Below are positions 1 through 7,491 of a DNA stretch of 35,698 nucleotides, piece after piece. Both the position numbers and the translations under genes were made by a program. The DNA lies in contig NZ_CANRLT010000021.1 of the NCBI RefSeq assembly GCF_947631555.1, forward strand, positions 1 through 35,698. Direction: 5' to 3'. Position 1 is the stretch's first letter, and the number at the start of each line of letters is the position of its first letter. The notes below the pieces were generated by a model, which was not told where the DNA came from, did not search any database, and saw only the letters and a list, made by a program, of their open reading frames with translations. The DNA comes from an uncultured Mailhella sp. GTDB lineage: Bacteria; Desulfobacterota; Desulfovibrionia; Desulfovibrionales; Desulfovibrionaceae.

Positions 1-238
1 GCATCTCGGTACCCTCCGTTTTTTTTTGAAGGATAGCATAATCTCAAACATTTGTCATTATAAAAGTCAGTGTCTCAGACTGTGCCACAGCCCCTGTCTT
101 GCAAAAATGTTAAAACTTCCATGGCGTCCGTCCGCTGCGTGAGAAAGCATTTGCCAGGGCGTGGCGTTTCGGGCATACTTGAAGCACCTTGCACGAAGAA
201 GCGTTTTTCGTATTCGGCCCCACAGTCCATCCTTTATC
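1..238. other. gene-free leader upstream of the queuosine operon
   Basis: I see no credible gene here. A short T-run near 20-28 may be the tail of a terminator belonging to a gene outside the window. The region should carry the promoter and 5' leader of the riboswitch-controlled operon that follows, but no convincing -35/-10 pair stands out. Confidence 0.5.
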
Positions 239-268
239 CGTGTGCTTGAAAACCACGTAAAAAACAAG
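239..268 (+). promoter_or_regulatory. probable preQ1-I riboswitch
   Basis: This compact element sits directly before the ATG of the queuosine-precursor transporter. P1 is a 4-bp stem (CGTG 239-242 with CACG 254-257) closing an 11-nt loop that ends in C253, the place of the ligand-reading cytosine in known preQ1-I aptamers. An A-rich tail (TAAAAAACAAG) follows, as in the family. The loop bases CTTG (245-248) are perfectly complementary to CAAG in the tail (265-268), giving the expected H-type pseudoknot. The tail ends two bases before the start codon and there is no other Shine-Dalgarno sequence, so ligand-bound folding would block translation initiation. PreQ1 riboswitches are known upstream of this transporter family (COG1738). 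P1 is one pair shorter than in the best-known examples. Confidence 0.68.
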
Positions 269-270
269 AC

Positions 271-954
271 ATGAAGAATTTCGCCGTCTCTCCAGTGTTC
301 ATGCTGCTCGGGTTGCTGTTCTGCACCTGCCTCATGCTCTCCAACCTCATGGCCGTCAAACTTTTCCAGTTCGGCCCCATCGCCCTTCCTGCGGCGGTGA
401 TCATCTTCCCCCTTTCCTACATCATCAACGACTGCATTTCCGAAATCTGGGGCTACCGCCGTGCGCGGCTCATCATCTGGCTGGGCTTCGCCATGAATTT
501 TCTGATGGTCGTGGTCAGTCAGATCGCTCTGGCTTTACCCTCTGCCCCCTTCTGGGACGGCGCGGAGCATTTTCACTACGTCTTCGGACTGGCCCCGCGC
601 CTCGCCTTTGCCAGCTTCACGGCGTTCCTGGCGGGTTCGTTCATGAACGCCTACGTCATGAGCCGGATGAAGGTGGCGTCCAGGGGCAGGCATTTTTCCG
701 CACGCGCCATTCTGTCCACGGTACTTGGCGAAGGGGTGGATTCCCTCATTTTCTTCCCGCTGGCTTTCGGCGGAACCATGCCTCCGGTCGCCATGCTCAC
801 CATGATGCTGGGACAGGTCACGCTCAAGACCCTGTACGAGATTCTGATCCTGCCTGTGACCGTCCGAGTGGTGGAATACGTCAAGCGCGTGGAGGGTGCC
901 GACGTGTACGATGAGCATATTTCCTACAACATTCTCAGAATACGGGAGATCTAG
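271..954 (+). CDS. yhhQ: queuosine precursor transporter (YhhQ/VUT family)
   Basis: This is an integral inner-membrane protein of 227 residues, built from about six hydrophobic segments and matching the usual length of the YhhQ/COG1738 family. Family-typical stretches include SNLMAVK near residue 25 and the polar [15 protein letters not shown] segment near 52-66, which lies between membrane spans. Members take up queuosine precursors such as preQ0 and preQ1. The ATG at 271 directly follows the predicted preQ1 riboswitch, and the stop lies only 4 bp before queC, so it is the first gene of a queuosine operon. Function is inferred from family and context, and the exact substrate is not visible in the sequence. 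Confidence 0.88.
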   Translation: MKNFAVSPVFMLLGLLFCTCLMLSNLMAVKLFQFGPIALPAAVIIFPLSYIINDCISEIWGYRRARLIIWLGFAMNFLMVVVSQIALALPSAPFWDGAEHFHYVFGLAPRLAFASFTAFLAGSFMNAYVMSRMKVASRGRHFSARAILSTVLGEGVDSLIFFPLAFGGTMPPVAMLTMMLGQVTLKTLYEILILPVTVRVVEYVKRVEGADVYDEHISYNILRIREI

Positions 955-958
955 GGAC

Positions 959-1624
959 ATGGAAAAGGCTCTCGTTATCTTCAGCGGAGGACAGGATTCC
1001 ACCACCTGCCTTTTCTGGGCAAAACAACATTTTTCCGAAGTTCGGGCGCTGACGTTTTTCTATGGTCAGAAGCACCGTCTGGAAGTGGAACGGGCCCATG
1101 ACATCGCAACTGGAGCCGGCATCCCGTTTGAGCTTCAGGATGTGAGTTTTATCAGCCGCCTGGGCCGCAGTTCCCTGACGGATCCCGCGCTCCCTGTAGA
1201 TTCTGCTGACGAGGAGAAAACGGCGGAAGGCTATCCCAGCACCTTTGTGCCGGGCCGCAATCTGTTCTTCCTCAGCGCTGCGGCAGTGTACGCCCGCGAA
1301 CACGGTATCCGCAACCTTGTTACAGGAGTATCACAGACGGACTTTTCCGGCTATCCCGACTGCCGTGACACGTTTATCCGATCGCTGAACGTCACCCTCA
1401 ATCTGGCGCTGGATGAACAATTCGTCATCCACACACCGCTCATGTGGCTGGACAAGGCACAAACGTGGGAACTGGCCGACAGACTGGGTGTCTTCGACCT
1501 TGTACGCGAGAAAACCCTGACCTGCTACAACGGCATCCCCGGAGACGGCTGCGGACGCTGCCCGGCCTGCAAGCTGCGCCGGAAAGGTCTGGAAAAGTAC
1601 CTGGCTCAGCGCGGCAAAGCCTGA
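959..1624 (+). CDS. queC: 7-cyano-7-deazaguanine synthase QueC
   Basis: QueC converts 7-carboxy-7-deazaguanine to preQ0 using ATP and ammonia. The PP-loop signature SGGQDS is at residues 9-14. The C-terminal zinc site has four cysteines (about C189, C198, C201, C204) in the family pattern C-x8-C-x2-C-x2-C. The protein has 221 residues, normal for the family. The frame is open upstream to 896, but that part overlaps yhhQ. The ATG at 959, with GGGAG about ten bases upstream, places the PP-loop at the usual N-terminal position. It is the second gene of the queuosine operon, 4 bp after yhhQ. No queD or queE is present in this window, so the earlier steps must be encoded elsewhere if synthesis is de novo. 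Confidence 0.95.
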   Translation: MEKALVIFSGGQDSTTCLFWAKQHFSEVRALTFFYGQKHRLEVERAHDIATGAGIPFELQDVSFISRLGRSSLTDPALPVDSADEEKTAEGYPSTFVPGRNLFFLSAAAVYAREHGIRNLVTGVSQTDFSGYPDCRDTFIRSLNVTLNLALDEQFVIHTPLMWLDKAQTWELADRLGVFDLVREKTLTCYNGIPGDGCGRCPACKLRRKGLEKYLAQRGKA

Positions 1625-1685
1625 ACCTTTCTTCCTGCCGGCTCGAACCTTTTCCGGCAGCCCCTCATTCCACGGAGTTGTGCCC

Positions 1686-2144
1686 ATGAATGACAGAAGC
1701 GGCGAGCTTTCCCTTCTGGGAAGGAAGACAGAGTTCCGGCAGGACTATGCCCCCGATGTGCTGGAAACTTTTGAAAACAAACACCCGGAACACGACTACT
1801 GGGTACGGTTCAACTGCCCGGAATTTACCAGCCTTTGTCCCGTCACAGGACAGCCTGACTTTGCCGAGATCCGCATCGAATACATTCCTGACACCCGCAT
1901 GGTGGAGAGCAAAAGTCTCAAGCTGTATCTGTTCAGCTTCCGCAACCATGGAAATTTTCATGAAGACTGCGTGAACATCATCATGAAGGATCTCATCGCA
2001 CTCATGGCTCCCCGCTACATCGAAGTGACCGGAATCTTCACGCCGCGCGGCGGTATTTCCATCTATCCTTTCTGCAACTACGGCAAGCCCGGGACCTCAT
2101 ACGAAAAGCTGGCCGAATACCGTTTCATGCGGCACGACCTGTGA
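1686..2144 (+). CDS. queF: NADPH-dependent preQ0 reductase QueF
   Basis: QueF reduces the nitrile of preQ0 to the amine of preQ1. At 152 residues it is the short, single T-fold type (Bacillus YkvM-like), not the long E. coli type. Catalytic Cys51 is in [13 protein letters not shown], with Asp58 a few residues on. The QueF motif ESKSLK is at 74-79, and Glu93 in FHED is the substrate-binding acid. I chose the ATG at 1686 over the in-frame GTG at 1680 because GGAG at about 1674-1677 gives better spacing. It lies 61 bp after queC and 19 bp before tilS, consistent with co-transcription. Confidence 0.95.
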   Translation: MNDRSGELSLLGRKTEFRQDYAPDVLETFENKHPEHDYWVRFNCPEFTSLCPVTGQPDFAEIRIEYIPDTRMVESKSLKLYLFSFRNHGNFHEDCVNIIMKDLIALMAPRYIEVTGIFTPRGGISIYPFCNYGKPGTSYEKLAEYRFMRHDL

Positions 2145-2163
2145 ACACCGGGGAATACGCGGC

Positions 2164-3189
2164 ATGAAGCTTGCCCCCGATCTTTCCTTAAAAGATCTCG
2201 CCCCCTGTGATGCCCGCATGGCCTTGTCCATAGCGCGCTTTGCCGAAGAGGAACTGAAGGCGCCGCTGCGGGGACGACTGCTTGTGGCTTTGTCCGGCGG
2301 GGCGGATTCTACGGCGCTTCTGATCATTCTGTGCGCCCTGCGGCCACTCCTGGGCTGCCATGTGGAAGCGGCGCACCTCGACCACGGCCTACGGCCTGAA
2401 AGTGCTGAAGACGCCCTTGCAGCGGCAGTCTTGTGCAGAGATCTGGGGGTGCCTTTTCACGGCGGTCGGGCGGACGTTGCGCATCTGGCGCAGGAGTACT
2501 CGTGCGGCGTGGAAGAGGCCGGCCGCCGCGCCCGCTATGCCTTTCTCGAAGAAGCGCGGATTTCCTCCGGAGCAGACTGGACGCTCACCGCGCATCATGT
2601 GGGAGACCTTGCTGAAGACGTGCTGCTGCGTCTGGCACGCGGTGCTGTCTGGCCCGGTGTGGGCGGTATGCGCGCAAGGCTTGAAGAACCTGGGCGGCGT
2701 GTTCTGCGCCCACTGCTCATGCAGGAAAAAAGGAATCTCACGGCCATGCTCGAACGCCTGGAGGTATCATGGCGGGAAGACGGCTCCAATGCCAGCTGTA
2801 TTTGGAAGCGCAACCGTATGCGTCACGAACTCCTTCCCCTGTTTTTAGCGGAAAATCCCGCATTTTTCGACAGTATCCGGCGACTCTGGCGCAACGCACG
2901 GCGAGATGAAGCCTATTGGGACACTCTGCTTGCGCCCGCGCTGGAGCTTCAGACGGACGGTTCTCTGTTCATCCCCGGCAAGACACTCTCCCGCTGGACT
3001 AAGGCAGAACGCCTGAGAGCCCTGGCCGAAGCGGTACGCAGGATGCACTGCGGACAGCCACTGTGCGAGACGCTTGAACGCATGGACTCCGTCTGGAACC
3101 GGCGGCATTTTCCTCGAAGCTTTGCCTTCTCGGGCGGCCTTGAGGCAGAAGTCTGCGCCCGAGGTATAGTTTTCCGCAAACGCAGCTGA
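2164..3189 (+). CDS. tilS: tRNA(Ile)-lysidine synthase TilS
   Basis: TilS attaches lysine to C34 of the tRNA-Ile that reads AUA, using ATP. The N-type ATP-pyrophosphatase motif SGGADS is at residues 44-49. Further family stretches are the LDHGLRPES segment after the second strand and the TAHHVGDLAEDVLLRL helix, where H-x2-D-x2-E-x2-L is typical. The protein has 341 residues, shorter than E. coli TilS (about 430), so it is a compact form with a reduced C-terminal part. GGGGA lies before the ATG. It is the last gene of the yhhQ-queC-queF-tilS unit and is followed by a terminator at 3218-3255. Both queuosine and lysidine are position-34 modifications, which makes the grouping functionally coherent. 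Confidence 0.93.
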   Translation: MKLAPDLSLKDLAPCDARMALSIARFAEEELKAPLRGRLLVALSGGADSTALLIILCALRPLLGCHVEAAHLDHGLRPESAEDALAAAVLCRDLGVPFHGGRADVAHLAQEYSCGVEEAGRRARYAFLEEARISSGADWTLTAHHVGDLAEDVLLRLARGAVWPGVGGMRARLEEPGRRVLRPLLMQEKRNLTAMLERLEVSWREDGSNASCIWKRNRMRHELLPLFLAENPAFFDSIRRLWRNARRDEAYWDTLLAPALELQTDGSLFIPGKTLSRWTKAERLRALAEAVRRMHCGQPLCETLERMDSVWNRRHFPRSFAFSGGLEAEVCARGIVFRKRS

Positions 3190-3217
3190 CTTCCTCACTC
3201 CTTATCCTTGCAAAAAA

Positions 3218-3255
3218 GCGGTTTTGCCTCGTCACGGGCAGGCCGTTTTTTTTTT
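3218..3255 (+). terminator. intrinsic terminator after tilS
   Basis: An imperfect hairpin (CGG...TGCC pairing with GGCA...CCG, 3219-3245) is followed by ten T residues (3246-3255). It ends the queuosine/tilS operon and separates it from the biotin ligase gene. Confidence 0.75.
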
Positions 3256-3399
3256 CAGAGAGGATGCCTCTGAAAAATTTATGGACAAAAGCTCCCATTT
3301 CATGATGTTCTGGAACAGAAAAGGAGCCGCACAGGCCATGCGTCCGCATGTTCCTGCAAAATGTGGGCCGCGAGCCACCCGCAAGCCTGGAGAATGGAT

Positions 3400-4239
3400 A
3401 TGCCGCTGCACGAAATTCCCGTAAGAGATCGTATCCTCGACGCCCTCAGCCACAGCGGTGACGCCTGGGTCTCCGGACAGAAGCTCTCCTCCACCTTCGG
3501 CATCAGCAGGGCCGCCGTGAGCAAGCATATCATGACCCTGCGGGAAGAGGGAAACATCATCGAATCCGTTCCGCATCGCGGCTATCGCATGGTCTCCCGC
3601 GCCGATCCCTGGGCGGGAGAAAACATCCATACCGGACTGCATACAGAATGCCTGGGCCAGTCGCGCTGGATCTGGCTGAAGGAGACTGGATCCACGAATC
3701 AGATAGCCACCGGAGCTGCTCTGAACGGTGCAGAGACAGGGCTTGTGGTGGTGGCGCGGCGGCAGAACGAAGGCCGGGGATGCCGGGGACACGAATGGGT
3801 TCATCTGCCAGGATCACTGTGCTTTTCAGTGCTTATGCGGCCGGAGATCTCCCCTGGCGAACTTCCCGGACTGCCTCTCCTCGTCATGAAAGCCTGTGCT
3901 GCCGCTGTGAGACGGTGCGGAGGGCCGGAACTTGAACGCGTCCCGCCCAATGATCTCTGTCTGCACGGGCGCAAGGTCGGCGGTATTCTTGTGGAGAGCA
4001 TGTTTTACAACGATGCGATGCAGTGGATGGTGGCCGGTATCGGACTCAACGTCAACGTTCCGCTGATGGCTTTTCCGCAGGAACTCAGGAAAACCGCATC
4101 GTCGCTTTATGTGGGAAGCGGCCGGCCTTTTTCCATAACTGGTCTTATGCAGGCCATCCTCGAAGAGCTGGAAACGGTGTTTCGAGAGCGGACGATGTGC
4201 GCCCCCCCGCATGATTGTCTTCATCGGCAAAACAGATGA
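3400..4239 (+). CDS. birA: BirA-type biotin ligase/repressor, C-terminally shortened
   Basis: BirA proteins make biotinyl-5'-AMP, transfer biotin to carrier lysines, and repress biotin genes through an N-terminal helix-turn-helix. Residues about 8-66 form a winged HTH (VSGQKLSSTFGISRAAVSKHI). The ligase core follows, with ETGSTNQ near 95-101, the nucleotide loop GRGCRG (125-130), RKVGGILVE (191-199) and GIGLNVN (213-219). The start at 3400 is preferred over ATGs at 3361 and 3394 because GGAG (3389-3392) is correctly spaced only for 3400. Two oddities stand out. The loop has Cys128 where E. coli BirA has Arg118, and KWPND reads VPPND. The chain also ends at 279 residues, without the SH3-like BPL_C domain; no reading frame in the next 240 bp restores it. 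It could be mainly a regulator, with a second ligase at 16678 supplying activity. Confidence 0.85.
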   Translation: MPLHEIPVRDRILDALSHSGDAWVSGQKLSSTFGISRAAVSKHIMTLREEGNIIESVPHRGYRMVSRADPWAGENIHTGLHTECLGQSRWIWLKETGSTNQIATGAALNGAETGLVVVARRQNEGRGCRGHEWVHLPGSLCFSVLMRPEISPGELPGLPLLVMKACAAAVRRCGGPELERVPPNDLCLHGRKVGGILVESMFYNDAMQWMVAGIGLNVNVPLMAFPQELRKTASSLYVGSGRPFSITGLMQAILEELETVFRERTMCAPPHDCLHRQNR

Positions 4240-4477
4240 AGGAGAGGGGTGACTCTGCCCTTCTCACAGCCTAAGGGCCGCTCCAATGGCGTTATCCCTT
4301 AAAATAATTTTTTGAAGAACAAGCGCAAATTTTCATAGCACAAGGGGATTCCACTCCTGAACAACTCCATTCCTCAGAATCTGCGCCCTTGCCATGCGCG
4401 GCTTCAAGGCGTAGGTAATGCGGTAACCCAGCATCCGCGATGACTTTGCGCGGTATTTTTCCTCCAGAGATTCTGCC
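4240..4477. other. intergenic region before the MFS transporter
   Basis: I find no gene here. I looked for a frameshifted remainder of the biotin-ligase C-terminal domain just after 4239 and found nothing resembling it in any forward frame. The stretch ATCCCTTAAAATAATTTTTT near 4296-4315 is AT-rich and may be promoter DNA for the downstream transporter. Confidence 0.4.
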
Positions 4478-5662
4478 ATGGATCATAAAAAAATTTTTCT
4501 CCTTGCACTGGGACATATGTCCTGCGACGTGAACGCACATGCGCTTCCGGCTCTGCTACCGTATCTTGTTACGGCTCACGGCTTCGACTATCAAAGCTGC
4601 GGTCTGCTGGCCTTTGCCTACGCCGCGATCTCGTCCCTTATTCAGCCCGTGCTCGGTCTCGTCTCAGACAGGTTCGCCTGCCGCTGGTTCATTCCTCTGG
4701 GGGTACTCATCGCCGGATGCAGTTTCGGGGTCACGGGCTTTTTCAGCGAATACTGGCTCATTTTCACGGCTCTCGTCCTCGGCGGTGTAGGTAGTGCTCT
4801 GTTTCATCCCGAAGGGGCGCGCTATGCCAATCTCGTTTCGGGAAGTCAGAAAGGGGTGGGCATGAGCATTTTTGCCGTGGGCGGGAATATGGGCATGATC
4901 GTTGGGCCTCTGTTCATCCTCCTCGCAGTGGGGGGCGTTCATGCAGGCGGAATGACGGTGGGAGGCTTCGGCCTTCCTGGAACGGCCGTATTCGCCGTGT
5001 GGGGATTCGCCATGTCTGTCCTCATCTACGGAAAAATGCTGTCATGGCCGGTCTCGGCCGGAGAGAAAACAAAACGTTCCGTGCAGGACGACGAAGGCTG
5101 GAACGACTGGCACGCCTTCGGCATACTCTCAGGGTGTATTTTGGCCCGCGCCAGCGTTGCCATGAGCTTCACCACCTACGTTCCTCTATACTGGCACAGC
5201 GTTTTTCATCAGCCGGAACAGGTGGGAAGCATTGTTCTGATCTTCTTCTGCGGACTGTGTATTGTCAGTAATCTGGCGGGCGGGGTTCTTGCCGACCGCT
5301 GGGGCTATATCCGTGTCATCCGTTTCTCGTCCTTTGTCCTCCTGGCCGCGACCGCGATTTTCCCGCTCATCACGTCCCCCTGGCTTGCTCTGCTTTTCCT
5401 TCTTCCGCTGGCTGTGGCCTTTTTCGGGCCTTTCAGTGCCATCGTTGTGCTTGGACAACGTTACCTCTCAAGAAATATGGGGCTTGCATCGGGCGTCACT
5501 CTGGGCATCTCGGTCAGTCTCGGCGGCGCCTTCTCCCCCATTCTCGGCTGGGTGGCGGACAATTTTGGCGGTCTGTCTCCGGCTCTTTTCCTTTTTGTAC
5601 CGCTGTCCGCCATTGGGGCAGTCTGCTCCTGCTTTCTGAAGGATACGCTGCGGAAGGTGTGA
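4478..5662 (+). CDS. MFS transporter, fosmidomycin-resistance (Fsr) type
   Basis: This inner-membrane major facilitator protein has 394 residues and about twelve hydrophobic segments. It begins with LALGHMSCDVNAHALPALLPYL, which resembles the start of Fsr-type exporters (a GH...D pair followed by ALPALLP). The MFS loop 2-3 appears as GLVSDRF near residue 60, and LFHPEGAR (about 107-114) is a segment typical of this subfamily. Fsr proteins export drugs such as fosmidomycin in E. coli; the natural substrate here cannot be told. Only a weak ribosome-binding site (AGAG) precedes the ATG. It stands alone, converging on the MucR-like gene. Confidence 0.85.
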   Translation: MDHKKIFLLALGHMSCDVNAHALPALLPYLVTAHGFDYQSCGLLAFAYAAISSLIQPVLGLVSDRFACRWFIPLGVLIAGCSFGVTGFFSEYWLIFTALVLGGVGSALFHPEGARYANLVSGSQKGVGMSIFAVGGNMGMIVGPLFILLAVGGVHAGGMTVGGFGLPGTAVFAVWGFAMSVLIYGKMLSWPVSAGEKTKRSVQDDEGWNDWHAFGILSGCILARASVAMSFTTYVPLYWHSVFHQPEQVGSIVLIFFCGLCIVSNLAGGVLADRWGYIRVIRFSSFVLLAATAIFPLITSPWLALLFLLPLAVAFFGPFSAIVVLGQRYLSRNMGLASGVTLGISVSLGGAFSPILGWVADNFGGLSPALFLFVPLSAIGAVCSCFLKDTLRKV

Positions 5663-5798
5663 TTTTCCGTCCGTGCCGGAGCCGGTTTCACAGACATTCG
5701 TTCCGGTTGAGAATACGCAGGGCAGCACTTACCATCTCTGCAAGCCTCCCTTCCTGAAAAAAGGGAAATCCGCGGATGCGAAAAACAGGCGACAGAAA

Positions 5799-5828
5799 AG
5801 GCCGAAATCCAACCAAGGATTCCGGCCT
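5799..5828 (-). terminator. terminator between the MFS gene and the MucR-like gene
   Basis: A 12-bp stem with one mismatch (5799-5810 with 5817-5828) lies between two convergent genes. Read on the minus strand the stem is followed by a T-rich tail (CCTTTTCTGT), so it mainly serves the MucR-like gene, but it may also stop transcription from the MFS gene. Confidence 0.75.
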
Positions 5829-5867
5829 GTGAACATGCAGGAAAGAAAGTTCTTTCCGCAAGGCTGT

Positions 5868-6287
5868 CTACTTGGGCATGCCTTTACGGGCAAGCGCGCG
5901 CTTTTCCCAAAGCTTCATATCCTTCATCTTCTGACGGCGGGCGCGCTGAAGCTCTTTGCAGGTAAGCGGGGTCCCCTTCTTGAGGCCCCACTTTTCGCGA
6001 TAGGACACAGCATCAAGCCCATGCAGAGCCAAATGCTTCTTCGTGATAACCTTGAAAGTTTTGCCGCACTCAAGGCAGACAATGCTTTTTTCCTTGATGG
6101 AGCGCTTGGCGTCCTGCACAGGCGCTTCGGCTACGGCGCAGACTTCCTCAACTTCTTCGGTGCAGTCCAGCTTTTTCAGCTTGCCGGCCAAAGAAGCGAT
6201 CATCTGCTCCATTTCATCTTCCTGCATGATACGTACCGAGGCCTGGGCTTTAACTAGTTCTATAGCATGTTTCAGATAGTCTTCCAT
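5868..6287 (-). CDS. MucR/Ros-family zinc-finger transcriptional regulator
   Basis: This DNA-binding regulator has 139 residues. The C-terminal half carries a prokaryotic C2H2 zinc finger (C71-x2-C74-x10-H85-x3-H89), followed by the family's SYREKWGL segment and a basic tail rich in Lys and Arg (113-139). MucR/Ros proteins bind AT-rich DNA and control surface, motility and virulence genes in alphaproteobacteria; Desulfovibrionaceae carry many copies. The start is supported by AAAGGAG ending 5-6 bases before the ATG. Its upstream region is strongly AT-rich, which would suit autoregulation, as is known for MucR. The target genes cannot be read from this window. Confidence 0.88.
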   Translation of the reverse strand: MEDYLKHAIELVKAQASVRIMQEDEMEQMIASLAGKLKKLDCTEEVEEVCAVAEAPVQDAKRSIKEKSIVCLECGKTFKVITKKHLALHGLDAVSYREKWGLKKGTPLTCKELQRARRQKMKDMKLWEKRALARKGMPK

Positions 6288-6319
6288 AGCACTCTCCTTT
6301 AATAAGAATTTCTTCTCGA

Positions 6320-6346
6320 ATTAAGCCAAACGACAAATTCTGTCAA
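6320..6346 (-). promoter_or_regulatory. candidate promoter of the MucR-like gene
   Basis: On the minus strand a perfect -35 hexamer TTGACA (6346-6341) is followed after 15 bp by CTTAAT (6325-6320), which matches four of six positions of the -10 consensus. It lies 33 bp upstream of the start codon in AT-rich DNA. The short spacer lowers confidence. Confidence 0.4.
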
Positions 6347-7132
6347 TTTAAAACAGGATTAATTGGAAAAAATTAATAAGAAAAAAAGAAAAATATTCTT
6401 CCCGTGGTTCATGATGGATCAGGGCTTTTTTCTGAAAAATAATAAGAAGGTCCAATACGTTGTTGCAGGCTGAGACTCTCTGGTATTTTCTGGACTGGCA
6501 AACCTCCAAATTTTTTGGAGCAAATCGTTACAAAAATGGTTTGTCTGCAGGACTTCTGTTGTGCGGGCTGAACTATTCACGGAGCGGGCGAATCGTGAAG
6601 ATTTAAAGACGGTGCAACACCTGAAAAAATCAGAGAGCGGTATAGGCGCTCAGAACAAATCACGTGAAATATTAAGCTGAAAAGCCCAGCAGTACACCTG
6701 GATGACGGCCATACATGAATCAAGCCCTTTGGCGTACCGTGTCACCACGCATCGAGCACGTTTCTCTGATAATTTTTTCTGCCCATTCCATCAATCTTGT
6801 AACTGCAGGCAACGGTGACAACACCCGCTGCCGAAGTGTCACAAGGGGTACGGCAGACGCCCCTTGAAGTCTGCTCTGTCCCCAAGAGCACGGCGTGCGC
6901 CGTGGTCAGGAAGCGCCTCTGTGGTCCGCTAGAGAAGCTCAAACCATGCGCCAAAGTATACGGCGCAACACAGCAAAACTATATGGGGAAAGACAAAAAG
7001 CCGGGGTATGGCCTTCCGTAGTTCGCTTCAGGCGAAAGCTGATACACCATAACTCTGAGCGGGAAAGGTAAGGCCGATCACTCTCTCCAAGACCACAGGT
7101 CGGTATTTTCTGAACTTTACGACGGAAACGGT
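6347..7132. other. gene-free region with clustered hairpins
   Basis: No convincing gene is present; the open frames at 6742-6954 (-) and 6815-7021 (+) overlap each other and resemble nothing I know. The first part, up to about 6450, is AT-rich. From 6815 to 7036 there are several perfect inverted repeats in a row: GTGACA/TGTCAC (6815-6842), CAAGGGG/CCCCTTG (6842-6866), CACGGC/GCCGTG with a 4-nt loop (6889-6904), GCGCC/GGCGC (about 6949-6965) and TTCGC/GCGAA (7022-7036). This could be a structured RNA or the remains of a lost element. I could not match it to tmRNA, RNase P RNA, SRP RNA or a known riboswitch. Confidence 0.35.
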
Positions 7133-7489
7133 TCACTTTCCGCCGTTCAGCTGTCCTTCCAACTCCGTGAGAGCGTCTTCCAGCTTCTCGCTAAGAGCGT
7201 TGGCTGTGCGGGGATCCCAGTTCGCAAGGGCGTTCCTCATCTCGGCGAGACGAGTCGTCACCGTCTGTACACAAAGATCAAGACGCTGCTTCTGCTCATC
7301 GGACAGGTCGCTGAAGCGGATGGCGTCTGACAGATATTCCGCAAGCTCGATAACGCCATGCTTCAGACCGACAGGCCCCCAACGGTCGAGCTGTGCCCAG
7401 ACCAGTTCAGCAAGCTGCGGCCAGGCTCTGACGACCTCGTCTTCATTATACGTCCAGGCACTCACGCGGATCTGAAGAATCCTGCCCAC
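7133..7489 (-). CDS. small unknown protein, last gene of the carboxylase operon
   Basis: I do not recognise this 118-residue protein. It is soluble, with no signal peptide or membrane segment, and looks mostly helical. It is rich in Trp near the N-terminus (AWTYNEDE, RAWPQLAELVWAQLDRWG) and ends in a probable amphipathic or coiled-coil stretch (NALSEKLEDALTELEGQL). The frame is open upstream to 7792, but that part lies over the preceding gene. The GTG at 7489 begins 2 bp after the preceding stop and has GGGGAG upstream, so I chose it. Tight coupling to the biotin carboxylase, carboxyltransferase and carrier genes suggests an accessory or assembly subunit of that carboxylase. This is inference from position only. 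Confidence 0.72.
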   Translation of the reverse strand: MGRILQIRVSAWTYNEDEVVRAWPQLAELVWAQLDRWGPVGLKHGVIELAEYLSDAIRFSDLSDEQKQRLDLCVQTVTTRLAEMRNALANWDPRTANALSEKLEDALTELEGQLNGGK

Positions 7490-7491
7490 GG

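Noticed and set aside
4199-4260. Frameshift in the C-run that truncates BirA
   Set aside because: Reading the other forward frames after 4205 gives short tails that do not look like a BPL_C domain, so simple frameshift does not explain the loss.
6506-6521. CTCCAAA/TTGGAG hairpin as a terminator
   Set aside because: There is no T-run after it on either strand and no gene ends nearby.
6742-7021. Possible small genes in the 6.3-7.1 kb gap
   Set aside because: The two frames oppose each other, lack ribosome-binding sites and family likeness, and the DNA is dominated by hairpins.
6800-7040. tmRNA, RNase P RNA or SRP RNA
   Set aside because: The conserved cores I would expect for these RNAs are absent, despite a partial GGTCAGGAAGC likeness to SRP RNA.
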